Both the position numbers and the translations under genes were made by a program. From Alphaproteobacteria bacterium (GTDB lineage: Bacteria; Pseudomonadota; Alphaproteobacteria; Sphingomonadales; Sphingomonadaceae): a DNA stretch of 10,334 bases. The stretch is from positions 1 through 10,334 of the forward strand of contig JAHJSJ010000134.1 of assembly GCA_018830415.1 (NCBI GenBank). Direction: 5' to 3'. This document shows, piece after piece, positions 1-6,894 of the stretch. Position 1 is the first letter of the stretch; every line of letters begins with the position of its first letter. The notes beneath the pieces are model-generated. The model was not told the DNA's origin. It saw nothing but the letters and a program-made list of their open reading frames with translations, and did not search any database.

Positions 1-1
1 A

Positions 2-589
2 CAGCCCTATCCGGCGCGCTTTGCCGGGAGCTATTCAGCCAGCAAGGCGGCGGCGGAGCAGATGGCGTTGAGCCTGTCATCGCCCGCCATGCCGATCATC
101 GCGGTGCGCCCGCGCTTTGTCTGGGGGCGTGATGATACCACCGCCCTGCCGCAGCTGATCGCCGCCGCGCGCAGCGGAAAACTCGCGTGGATTGCGGGCG
201 GCACCTATCTCACATCGACGACCCATATCGACAACGCGGTCGAAGGAATCGTGCTGGCGCTGATGCATGGCAAGGCGGGCGAGGCCTATTTCATCGCGGA
301 TGACGAACGCAGCACATTCCGCAGCTTCGTCTCGCGCCTGCTGGAGGCGGCCGGGGTTGAGGCGCCCGACAAAACCGTGCCGCGCATGGTGGTGCGCGCA
401 GTGGTGGCGGTTGGCAGCGCGATTGAACGCCTGACCCGCGGGGCAATTGCAGCGCCGATTGGCGCGCAGGAATACGGCACGGTCGGGGTAGAGGTGACGC
501 TGAATACTGAAAAGGCACGCCGCGAACTTGGCTATCGCCCGATCATCAGTGTGAACGAAGGAATGTCGACTGTGGTGCCTGCGGTGTAA
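2..589 (+). CDS. NAD(P)-dependent epimerase/dehydratase (extended SDR), 5'-truncated
   Basis: The gene enters from the left edge, so the ATG at 62 is internal. Reading frame 2 is open from base 2 and gives 195 visible residues. About 10 residues in is a Tyr-Ser-Ala-Ser-Lys sequence, the YxxxK catalytic pair of short-chain dehydrogenases. It is followed by the RPRFVWG stretch and a THIDNAV segment, both typical of extended SDRs of the 3-beta-hydroxysteroid dehydrogenase/epimerase type. Near the C-terminus, the motif KARRELGYRP matches the usual end of this family. The N-terminal Rossmann fold with its glycine motif lies outside the window. Such enzymes oxidise or epimerise a hydroxyl on a sugar-nucleotide, sterol-like or other substrate using NAD(P); the substrate cannot be told from here. 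The gene converges on katG and ends just before a shared terminator. The family is well supported, the exact function is not. Confidence 0.8.
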   Translation, partial: QPYPARFAGSYSASKAAAEQMALSLSSPAMPIIAVRPRFVWGRDDTTALPQLIAAARSGKLAWIAGGTYLTSTTHIDNAVEGIVLALMHGKAGEAYFIADDERSTFRSFVSRLLEAAGVEAPDKTVPRMVVRAVVAVGSAIERLTRGAIAAPIGAQEYGTVGVEVTLNTEKARRELGYRPIISVNEGMSTVVPAV

Positions 590-617
590 CCGCGCTCTGC
601 GTCCGTCTGTGCGCCAA

Positions 618-649
618 AAAGGCCCCCGGTATCGCTACCGGAGGCCTTT
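618..649. terminator. Bidirectional intrinsic terminator between the SDR gene and katG
   Basis: A 14-pair stem with one mismatch (C625 opposite A642) closes on a TCGC loop at 632-635. The A-run at 616-620 and the T-run at 647-649 flank it, so the hairpin ends in U-rich RNA when read from either strand. It sits between the stop codons of two convergent genes (589 on +, 670 on -), which is where a shared terminator is expected. Confidence 0.85.
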
Positions 650-669
650 CTGTGTCACTCGCCATACGC

Positions 670-2871
670 TCAGTGATATTGGGCGTAGCTCACATCGAAG
701 CGGTCAGCATTCATCACCTTGTTCCAGGCTGCGATGAAGTCGGCCACGAATTTGCCCTCGGCCCCGGCTTCGGCATAGACCTCGGCCTGAGCGCGCAGCA
801 TCGAGTTTGATCCGAATACCAGATCGGCGCGGGTGGCACGGTATTTCTCCGCCCCGGTGGTGCGGCAGGTGCCGACATATTCCTCATCGCCGCTGCCATC
901 CACGGGCGCCCACCTGGTTCCCATGTCGAGCAGGTTGCGGAAGAAGTCGGTGGTCAACACGCCAACCTTGTCGGTGAACACGCCGTGCTTGCGGTTGCCG
1001 CTGTTGGCACCGAGCACGCGCAGGCCGCCGATCAGCACGGTCAGTTCGGGGATCGACAGGCCGAGCAGATGCGCCTTGTCGATCAGCATTTCCTCGGTGC
1101 GGACCGATGCTTTGGTCTTGAGGTAGTTGCGGAAGCCATCGGCGAACGGTTCCAGCGGTTCAAAGCTGGCCGCGTCGGTGTGTTCGTCGCCCGCATCGCC
1201 GCGTCCGCCCATGAACGGCACGGTGACATCATGCCCGGCATCGCGCGCCGCCTTTTCGATTGCTGCCGAACCTGCCAGCACGATTCCGTCAGCCATGCTG
1301 AGGCTGCCACGATGCGCGTCGATCACGCCGAGCACCTTGGCGAGTTCGTCGGGATCGTTCGCCGCCCAGCCGCTTTGCGGGGCCAGCCGCACCCGCGCGC
1401 CGTTGGCGCCGCCGCGATGGTCGGAATTGCGGTAGGTCGAGGCCGAGGCCCACGCCGCCTTGACCAATTCGCTGACGGTCAGGCCGGAGCCGAGGATTGC
1501 CGCCTTGAAGCGTGCCACTTCGGCATCGGCCGGAGTGGCGCCAGCGGGAACCGGATCCTGCCAGATCAGCGTTTCAGCCGGAACTTCCGGCCCCATGTAA
1601 CGCACCTTCGGCCCCATATCGCGGTGGCACAGTTTGAACCATGCGCGGGCAAAGGCGTCATCCAGCTGTTCCGGGTGGGCGAGGAAGCGTTCGGAAATCT
1701 TGCGATAGTCCGGGTCCATCTTCAACGCCATGTCGGCGGTGGTCATCATCGTCGGCACGCGCTTGTTGGGATCGCGCGCGTCGGGGGCCATGTCTTCTTC
1801 AGACTGGCCGACCGGCTGCCACTGATACGCACCAGCAGGGGATTTCACCAGTTCAAAGTCATACTTGAACAGCAGCCGAAAATAGTCGTGGCTCCAACTC
1901 GTCGGGTTGTTCGACCATGCCCCTTCGACCCCTGAGGTAGTGATCAGCCCCTTGTCGATCATCTCCTGATCGGTCAGCCAGCCGAAACCCTGCAAGTCAA
2001 GGCTTTCGCTTTCCGGGCTACCCGACAACTGATCGGCCGGAACCGCGCCATGCGCCTTGCCAAAAGCATGTCCACCCGCCGTCAGCGCGACAGTTTCCTC
2101 GTCATTCATCGCCATGCGGGCGAAGGTTTCGCGCATGTCGCGCGCCATGCCTTCGGCGTCATGCGGATTGCCGCCCGGCCCTTCGGGATTGACGTAGATC
2201 AGCCCCATCTGGATCGCTGCGAGCGGGCCGTCTATCGCCTTGTTCTTTTCCGGGATGATGCGCGTTTCGACCCCTTGGTCGACCCACAAATCCTCGGTGC
2301 CCCAATAAGTGTTTTCGGGCTCATAGACGTCTGCACGCCCGCCGCCAAAGCCGAACACCGGGCCGCCCATGCTTTCAATCGCGACATTGCCCGCGAGGAT
2401 GAACAGGTCGGCCCAGCTGATATTGCGGCCATATTTCTGCTTGATCGGCCACAGCAAACGGCGTGCCTTGTCGAGGTTGCCGTTATCGGGCCAGGAATTG
2501 AGCGGGGCGAACCGCTGCTGTCCGCTGCCCGCGCCGCCGCGCCCGTCACCCGTGCGGTAAGTGCCTGCCGCGTGCCACGCCATGCGGATGAAGAACGGGC
2601 CGTAATGCCCGTAATCGGCAGGCCACCACGGCTGGTTATCGGTCATCAGTGCGGTGAGATCGGCCTTGAGCGCATTGTAATCGAGCGCGTTGAAGGCTTC
2701 GGCGTAGTCGAAATCCTCGCCGTAGGGGTTCGCGCTGCGCCCGCCCTCGGTCAGGATGTCGAGCTGCATTGCTTGCGGCCACCAATCGCGGTTGGTGCGG
2801 CCCAGCAGGCTGCGTGTTCCGGCGTCGCCGTTGAATGGGCAGCCGCTCATCTCGCCAGTTTTTGCGTCCAT
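670..2871 (-). CDS. katG: Bifunctional catalase-peroxidase KatG
   Basis: A haem enzyme of 733 residues that breaks down hydrogen peroxide by catalase and peroxidase chemistry. The N-terminal catalytic domain (about 30-430) keeps the key residues. Distal Arg96, Trp99 and His100 lie in RMAWHAAGTYR. Tyr226 (GLIYVNPEGP) and Met253 (ARMAMND) should form the Trp-Tyr-Met crosslink with Trp99. Proximal haem ligand His268 lies in AGGHAFGKAHG, with proximal Trp319 and Asp380. The mobile Arg is Arg417 (CHRDMGP). A second, non-haem peroxidase-like domain fills about 435-733, as in all KatG proteins. The open frame runs upstream to 2964, but I start at 2871 because an AAGGAGAG Shine-Dalgarno lies seven bases before it and the resulting N-terminus (CPF at 11-13) is family-like. 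The gene stands alone, separated from aroC by a hairpin. Oxidative-stress control is likely, but no operator is certain. Confidence 0.97.
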   Translation of the reverse strand: MDAKTGEMSGCPFNGDAGTRSLLGRTNRDWWPQAMQLDILTEGGRSANPYGEDFDYAEAFNALDYNALKADLTALMTDNQPWWPADYGHYGPFFIRMAWHAAGTYRTGDGRGGAGSGQQRFAPLNSWPDNGNLDKARRLLWPIKQKYGRNISWADLFILAGNVAIESMGGPVFGFGGGRADVYEPENTYWGTEDLWVDQGVETRIIPEKNKAIDGPLAAIQMGLIYVNPEGPGGNPHDAEGMARDMRETFARMAMNDEETVALTAGGHAFGKAHGAVPADQLSGSPESESLDLQGFGWLTDQEMIDKGLITTSGVEGAWSNNPTSWSHDYFRLLFKYDFELVKSPAGAYQWQPVGQSEEDMAPDARDPNKRVPTMMTTADMALKMDPDYRKISERFLAHPEQLDDAFARAWFKLCHRDMGPKVRYMGPEVPAETLIWQDPVPAGATPADAEVARFKAAILGSGLTVSELVKAAWASASTYRNSDHRGGANGARVRLAPQSGWAANDPDELAKVLGVIDAHRGSLSMADGIVLAGSAAIEKAARDAGHDVTVPFMGGRGDAGDEHTDAASFEPLEPFADGFRNYLKTKASVRTEEMLIDKAHLLGLSIPELTVLIGGLRVLGANSGNRKHGVFTDKVGVLTTDFFRNLLDMGTRWAPVDGSGDEEYVGTCRTTGAEKYRATRADLVFGSNSMLRAQAEVYAEAGAEGKFVADFIAAWNKVMNADRFDVSYAQYH

Positions 2872-2878
2872 GAGTGTT

Positions 2879-2886
2879 CTCTCCTT
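2879..2886 (-). promoter_or_regulatory. Ribosome binding site that fixes the katG start
   Basis: The minus strand reads AAGGAGAG seven bases upstream of the ATG at 2871. It is the best Shine-Dalgarno in the region and decides against the longer open frame that reaches 2964. Confidence 0.8.
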
Positions 2887-3021
2887 GCAGGTTGATTGCG
2901 TGAGACTCGCCAGTCGAGCGCAGTCTATGAAGAGACAATGACGCTTTCGCGATGGCGCGTCCAATCGATTAATGCGCGTGTATTGATTGATGGAAGCGAT
3001 TGATGGGCGGTGTTGGTAGAC

Positions 3022-3047
3022 GGAAACGGGCTCCCAAAGGGAGCCCG
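3022..3047 (-). terminator. Intrinsic terminator of aroC
   Basis: A perfect nine-pair G/C-rich stem (3027-3035 with 3039-3047) and a three-base loop are followed on the minus strand by a short TTTCC tract. It lies about 60 bases beyond the aroC stop and about 155 bases before the katG start. It probably ends the aroC transcript, which would give katG its own promoter in 2872-3021. The T-tract is short, so termination may be partial. Confidence 0.65.
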
Positions 3048-3108
3048 CCCAAACAAATTACGCAGCTTTCGCTAACCCATCTGCGCGCGTTCCTGCCCGC
3101 GCTATCGC

Positions 3109-4179
3109 TTATGCTACTTGAGCGCGGTGCAGCAGTTTCTGATCCGCCAACACCAGCGCCATCATCGCCTCGACCACCGGCGTGCCGCGGATGCCGACGC
3201 AGGGATCGTGGCGGCCCTTGGTGATGACTTCGACCGCCTCGCCCGCCGAATTGATAGATTCCACCGGGGTGAGGATTGACGAGGTCGGCTTGAACGCCAC
3301 CCGGCACACCACTGGCTGCCCGGTTGAAATCCCGCCCGCCGTGCCGCCCGCGTGGTTGCTGGCGTAGATCGGCACACCCTCGTTTCCGGGGCGCATCCGG
3401 TCGGCGTTCTGTTCGCCGGTCAGGCGCGCGGCTTCGAAACCGTCACCGATTTCGACGCCCTTGACCGCGTTGATGCTCATCATCGCGGCGGCCAGATCGC
3501 TGTCGAGCTTGGCATAGATCGGCGCGCCCCAGCCTGCCGGCACGCCGGTGGCGACGCATTCGACCACTGCGCCCAATGACGATCCGGCTTTGCGGGCTGC
3601 ATCAACCTTGGCCTCCCAGCGCTTGGCAGCTTCGGGATCGGGGCAGAAGAACGGGTTTTCCGAAATCTCGGCATAGTCGATGCGCGCCGGATCGATCCGG
3701 TCGCCGCCCAGCTCGCACACATAGGCGACAATGCTGACTTCGGGGATCACCAGCCGCGCCACCGCGCCCGCCGCCACCCGCGCCGCAGTCTCGCGCGCCG
3801 ATGATCGCCCGCCGCCGCGATAATCGCGGATGCCGTATTTGGCGTCATAGGCATAATCGGCGTGGCCGGGGCGATAGGACTGGGCGATGTCGGAGTAATC
3901 CTTCGATCGCTGATCGGTGTTTTCGATCATCAGGCTGATCGGGGTGCCGGTGGTGCGCCCCTCAAAGGTGCCCGAAAGGATCCGCACCAGATCAGCCTCG
4001 CGCCGCTGGGTGGTGAAGCGGTTCTGGCCGGGTTTGCGGGCATCCATGAACGGCTGGATATAATCCTCGCTGATCGCCAGCCCCGGCGGGCACCCGTCCA
4101 CCACCGCGCCCAGTGCAGGCCCGTGACTTTCGCCCCAAGTGGTAAAGCGCAGCACGCGCCCGAAGGTGTTCCAGCTCAT
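3109..4179 (-). CDS. aroC: Chorismate synthase
   Basis: A 356-residue enzyme catalysing the last shikimate-pathway step. It removes phosphate from 5-enolpyruvylshikimate-3-phosphate to make chorismate, the precursor of aromatic amino acids, folate and quinones. It needs reduced FMN, although the reaction is not a net redox change. The N-terminus carries the family signature GESHGPALGAVVDGCPPG (residues 16-33) with His19. The second signature spans about 102-133, with YRPGHADY (His106) and RGGGRSSARET. A third block is NHAGGTAGGIS (275-285), and RHDPCVGIR (323-331) is near the end. Length is normal for the family and nothing is missing. The ATG at 4179 fits the usual MSxNTFG beginning. No good Shine-Dalgarno lies in front of it. 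The gene diverges from ruvA across a 180-base gap holding a large palindrome. Confidence 0.97.
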   Translation of the reverse strand: MSWNTFGRVLRFTTWGESHGPALGAVVDGCPPGLAISEDYIQPFMDARKPGQNRFTTQRREADLVRILSGTFEGRTTGTPISLMIENTDQRSKDYSDIAQSYRPGHADYAYDAKYGIRDYRGGGRSSARETAARVAAGAVARLVIPEVSIVAYVCELGGDRIDPARIDYAEISENPFFCPDPEAAKRWEAKVDAARKAGSSLGAVVECVATGVPAGWGAPIYAKLDSDLAAAMMSINAVKGVEIGDGFEAARLTGEQNADRMRPGNEGVPIYASNHAGGTAGGISTGQPVVCRVAFKPTSSILTPVESINSAGEAVEVITKGRHDPCVGIRGTPVVEAMMALVLADQKLLHRAQVA

Positions 4180-4221
4180 GGGGTCACGCTTTTGCCTAAC
4201 TCAAAGGTTTTGTCCACTTGC

Positions 4222-4304
4222 CGTCATTGCGAGCGAAGCGACGCAATCCAGAGCGGCACGCGCAGACTCTGGATTGCCGCGCGGCTTCGCCGCTCGCAAT
4301 GACG
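4222..4304. repeat. 83-base imperfect palindromic repeat in the aroC/ruvA divergent gap
   Basis: The left arm (4222-4253, beginning CGTCATTGCGAGCG and ending GCAATCCAGAG) is mirrored by the right arm (4267-4304). The outer 14 and inner 11 bases match exactly. The middle of the arms differs in length (32 versus 38 bases), and about 13 bases form the loop. The RNA from either strand could form a long hairpin. No coding function is apparent. From memory, units starting CGTCATTGCGAGCG and containing CAATCCAG are scattered in many sphingomonad and other bacterial genomes, so this is probably one copy of a REP/MITE-like dispersed element. It fills nearly half of the space where both promoters should lie. 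Confidence 0.8.
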
Positions 4305-4359
4305 ATAAACCCGGTGAAGCTCTGGACTGTTCCTCTTCTGTTTGCCACAGGTTGAACAC

Positions 4360-4965
4360 ATGATCGCCAAACTATCCGGCAGGCTCGACGCGACGGGCGA
4401 GGACTGGGCCATCGTCGATGTCGGCGGGGTCGGTTATCTCGTCCATTGTTCGCGCCGCACATTGGCCGCGCTGGGCGAAGTGGGAGAGGCCTGCACCGTC
4501 CACACCGAATTGCAGGTGAGCGAGAATGATATGCGGCTGCTGGGTTTTGCCGAAGGGGCCGAGCGTGACTGGTTCCGGCTGCTGACCGGGGTGCAGGGGG
4601 TGGGCAGCAAGGTCGCGCTGGCGATACTCTCGGCGCTCTCGACCGGAGAATTGCGCGACGCCTGCGGGCGCGGCGATGCCGCAATGGTGGCGCGGGCGAA
4701 CGGGGTGGGGCCGAAACTGGCGGGCCGGATCGTCAACGAACTGAAGGACAAGGCGGGCGCAATGCCGGGTTCCGGGCCGGGCGGCTTCGCACCGAGCGCA
4801 GCCCCGGCAGGCGTCAAGGGCGCAGACGCGGCGAGCGCGCTCGAAAATCTGGGCTTCAAACCCGGCGTGGCAGCACAGGCCGTGGCGCGCGCGCTGGAAG
4901 AACTGGGCGAGGGCGCGAGCGAGGGCGACCTGATCCGCGTGGCGTTGAAGAAGGCTGCGGGGTGA
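4360..4965 (+). CDS. ruvA: Holliday junction branch migration complex subunit RuvA
   Basis: A protein of 201 residues, the usual RuvA length. As a tetramer it binds four-way DNA junctions and loads the RuvB motor for branch migration during recombinational repair. Three domains are visible: an OB-fold at about 1-64 (MIAKLSGRL, VDVGGVGYLVHC), a double helix-hairpin-helix region (LTGVQGVGSKVA around 75-86 and ANGVGPKLAGRI around 113-124), and, after a Gly/Pro/Ala linker at about 133-152, the RuvB-binding C-terminal domain (about 154-201). The ATG at 4360 is preferred over the in-frame one at 4342 because MIAKLSG is the family N-terminus. The ribosome site is weak. It leads a same-strand series ending in ruvB. 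ruvC, often adjacent in other bacteria, is not in the window. Confidence 0.97.
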   Translation: MIAKLSGRLDATGEDWAIVDVGGVGYLVHCSRRTLAALGEVGEACTVHTELQVSENDMRLLGFAEGAERDWFRLLTGVQGVGSKVALAILSALSTGELRDACGRGDAAMVARANGVGPKLAGRIVNELKDKAGAMPGSGPGGFAPSAAPAGVKGADAASALENLGFKPGVAAQAVARALEELGEGASEGDLIRVALKKAAG

Positions 4966-5017
4966 TGACCCGGAGCAATGGAATCTCAACCTCTTGCTGC
5001 GACAACGGAGTGGAACT

Positions 5018-5025
5018 GAGGGGAA
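5018..5025 (+). promoter_or_regulatory. Ribosome binding site for a GTG-started membrane protein gene
   Basis: GAGGGGAA lies six bases before the GTG at 5032 and supports that non-ATG start. Confidence 0.65.
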
Positions 5026-5031
5026 ACTTCT

Positions 5032-5658
5032 GTGTTCGAACCGTCACTCTACGAAGCCATCGTGCGCACCGGATTCAGGCATCGCGCTTCGCGGCAGGCC
5101 GATGGCAGCTGGGTCTACATGCTGCGAGACAAGAGCGGGGCTGTATTGCTCCCGGCGCGCGACTGGGAACGGATCGGGGAAGCCTACAGCCAACCCGTTC
5201 GTGCGGCCAAGCGTCGGGCGATGTTGATCGTCTTCGGGTTTCCCTTCGTGATATTGGCCTTTGCGCTGTTCGTTGGGCAGGCATTGCCGCACTTTGTCGC
5301 TATCACGCTGCTGGTGGGCGGTTTGCTCGCTTGGGTGCTGAGCTGGTTGGCCTGGTATCCGTGGAAGGTCGTTCAGGCGAGCCGTATTGCCGAGCAGAGC
5401 TTGCGGCAATATCCCAGAACCCGTCCTGTCCCGCTCGACCCGGAGCGTGCGCCGCGGATCCTGCAGCTTCTGTTTCTCGTGCTGGTCGGACCCAACCTCA
5501 TCCTGTCGATCATCGGCGAGATCGGCGGCCCGGACACCTTCCGCAACACGCCATTGGTGGGCGCGGGGATGGGGGCATTTCAATATCTTGCTCTGTTGAT
5601 TATCGTGATTTGGTATGGGTGGCCTCTTCTGATAGCGAGGCGCCGCGCAGACCACTGA
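5032..5658 (+). CDS. Uncharacterised four-helix inner-membrane protein
   Basis: A product of 208 residues that I do not recognise. The N-terminal 60 residues are soluble and charged. Four hydrophobic stretches follow, at about 64-82, 86-108, 143-162 and 182-201. The second is Trp-rich (WVLSWLAWYPW). The protein ends in a basic tail (ARRRADH). Basic residues at 58-62 and in the tail suggest both ends face the cytoplasm. The start is GTG, supported by GAGGGGAA just upstream. It begins 66 bases after ruvA on the same strand and is probably co-transcribed with it. Base composition is lower than in ruvA and ruvB: I count about 52% GC in 5221-5280. No catalytic motif is visible, and nothing in the sequence connects it to RuvAB function. 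Coding confidence is good, function unknown. Confidence 0.75.
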   Translation: MFEPSLYEAIVRTGFRHRASRQADGSWVYMLRDKSGAVLLPARDWERIGEAYSQPVRAAKRRAMLIVFGFPFVILAFALFVGQALPHFVAITLLVGGLLAWVLSWLAWYPWKVVQASRIAEQSLRQYPRTRPVPLDPERAPRILQLLFLVLVGPNLILSIIGEIGGPDTFRNTPLVGAGMGAFQYLALLIIVIWYGWPLLIARRRADH

Positions 5659-5691
5659 TTGTCGCGGGGCGTCCTCACGGCATTTGCACAT

Positions 5692-5698
5692 GGGAGAG
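5692..5698 (+). promoter_or_regulatory. Ribosome binding site that decides the DsrE-family start
   Basis: GGGAGAG lies six bases before the ATG at 5705. In-frame starts at 5684 (TTG) and 5690 (ATG) lie upstream of or on top of this site, so they are unlikely. Confidence 0.65.
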
Positions 5699-5704
5699 AC
5701 TGCG

Positions 5705-6265
5705 ATGATGATGGTTTCACGATACCTTGCTGCGCTTTTTGGCGTCGCTCTTTTTGCCACCCCGCTCGCCGCGCAGGACAGGAGCGCGTTCAAAACCGGG
5801 CCGGTGCTGACCGAATTCGGCGCCCATGCCACGGTGCCGGGGGTGGCGCAGCTGCCTGCTGACACTGAATTCGCCGTTGCCTTCGATGTCGCCACCCCGG
5901 CGGCAGAGGGCAGCGCCAATCGCGGGTTTGAAAGCGCGGCGCGGTTCCTCAACATGCATGTGGCGAACGGCGTGCCGCAGGAGAATATCCGGCTGGCGGT
6001 GGTGGTGCACGGCAAGGCTTCGCTGGAAGTGCTGACGAACGCAGCCCACGCCGCCAACCCGCTCTCGCAACAGGGCGACAATCCTTCCGCCAAGCTGGTG
6101 GAGGCGCTGCTGGAGGCGGACGTGCGCTTCATCCTGTGCGGCCAGAGCGCGGCGGCTTACGGGATCAAGCCCGAAGACCTGATCCCCGGCGTCGAAATGG
6201 CGCTATCCGCGATGACGGCGCACGCGCTGTTGCAGCAGAATGGCTTTACGGTGAACCCGTTTTGA
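5705..6265 (+). CDS. Exported DsrE-family protein
   Basis: The product has 186 residues from the ATG chosen by its ribosome site (ATG at 5708 or 5711 is also possible). Residues 1-23 form a clear Sec signal peptide (hydrophobic LAALFGVALFATPLAA) with likely cleavage before Gln24, so the mature protein should be periplasmic. The mature part resembles the DsrE/DsrF-like fold: a beta strand (FAVAFDVA), a helix carrying ARFLNMHV, a strand LAVVVHG (97-103), and RFILCGQSAAAYGI (141-154) with Cys145 where sulfur-carrier relatives place their reactive cysteine. DsrE proteins move sulfur as persulfides or have unassigned roles; periplasmic single-gene members like this one are not characterised as far as I know. 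No DsrF or DsrH partner is nearby. The stop overlaps the next gene's start. GC content here is high like that of ruvB, unlike the two flanking genes. Confidence 0.8.
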   Translation: MMMVSRYLAALFGVALFATPLAAQDRSAFKTGPVLTEFGAHATVPGVAQLPADTEFAVAFDVATPAAEGSANRGFESAARFLNMHVANGVPQENIRLAVVVHGKASLEVLTNAAHAANPLSQQGDNPSAKLVEALLEADVRFILCGQSAAAYGIKPEDLIPGVEMALSAMTAHALLQQNGFTVNPF

Positions 6266-6894
6266 GGGGGCGCAGAGCTCTCCAATCGCTATTCTGGGCA
6301 TTCTCGCTGCTGCTCGTCGCTGGCATCAGCGAGACCGCCAACGCCTGCTCGGTCAGAGCTACTTATCGCTCGGTGGTTCTGAACACGGTGCCGGATCGGC
6401 TTCCGCCTGACGCAAATCTCTTCCGTGTTCGTGTTGAGGAAGCACTTTATGATGCTGCTCGCAACGAGATTCAGGGCGTCAGGGGGGTGCTCGTGGAGTC
6501 TGGGGCTCAATTGTCCGTCGGTTCCAAGATTCAAATCATGGGCCGACTGCCCTTTTGCGAAACCTGGTACGAGCATTGGTCGAGAGATCATGACATCAAA
6601 GACGGGGTTCTGACGGGCTATGTGGTTGGCCGTGTCATCGGCGTTATCGGGGACTCGACTGTGCTCAAACCCGTATTGTTCAGGATGAAAGAGGATCGCG
6701 GTTTCCGAGGGAATGATAGTCACTGGATGCATGAGCAAATGGGTCCGATGACAGAACGTGAGATGCGTCGTTTTAATCCTGCTGCCGATGCGAATTGGAT
6801 GCCCTTGAGGGTGAACCTCGAAACGTTAATTGCGGACATTCAAGGGACTGACCGGTTGATTCAAGAAGGGGTCAAGCAGCTGCGTAATGACTGA
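6262..6894 (+). CDS. Uncharacterised exported protein between dsrE-like gene and ruvB
   Basis: I do not recognise this 210-residue product. The chosen start is a TTG at 6262 that overlaps the upstream TGA stop (TTGA). The only other in-frame upstream start is a GTG at 6136, deep inside the DsrE-family gene, which would add a poorly hydrophobic Arg-rich leader. From 6262 the protein opens with basic RGRR, a hydrophobic core (LFWAFSLLLVAGI) and ANA as a plausible cleavage site before Cys29, so it is probably secreted. The sequence before the Cys does not fit a normal lipobox. The mature part has Cys29 and Cys99 (possible disulfide), a strand-rich middle (about 35-130) and a charged, helical C-terminus. 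The stop overlaps ruvB by eight bases. GC is low for this window: about 52% in 6421-6480 and 6781-6840. Start and function are uncertain; the coding nature is likely. Confidence 0.65.
   Translation: MRGRRALQSLFWAFSLLLVAGISETANACSVRATYRSVVLNTVPDRLPPDANLFRVRVEEALYDAARNEIQGVRGVLVESGAQLSVGSKIQIMGRLPFCETWYEHWSRDHDIKDGVLTGYVVGRVIGVIGDSTVLKPVLFRMKEDRGFRGNDSHWMHEQMGPMTEREMRRFNPAADANWMPLRVNLETLIADIQGTDRLIQEGVKQLRND

Noticed and set aside
985..1935. Plus-strand open frame of 316 codons
   Set aside because: It lies entirely inside katG on the opposite strand, and its translation is Arg/His/Ala-rich without recognisable domains. Long antisense frames are common in GC-rich genes.
2050..2895. Plus-strand open frame of 281 codons
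   Set aside because: Antisense to the N-terminal half of katG, which is certain. Composition and lack of motifs mark it as a shadow.
2872..2964. N-terminal extension of katG by 31 residues
   Set aside because: The extra stretch does not resemble a KatG N-terminus, and a strong Shine-Dalgarno sits inside it just before the start at 2871.
4222..4304. Insertion sequence or transposase remnant
   Set aside because: The palindrome carries no coding remnant, and I saw no clear flanking target-site duplication, so I call it only a palindromic repeat.
5044..6132. Minus-strand open frame of 362 codons
   Set aside because: It covers the membrane-protein gene, the gap after it and most of the DsrE-like gene. 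Those two have ribosome sites, membrane segments and a signal peptide, while this frame has only Arg/Pro/Ser-rich low-information sequence.
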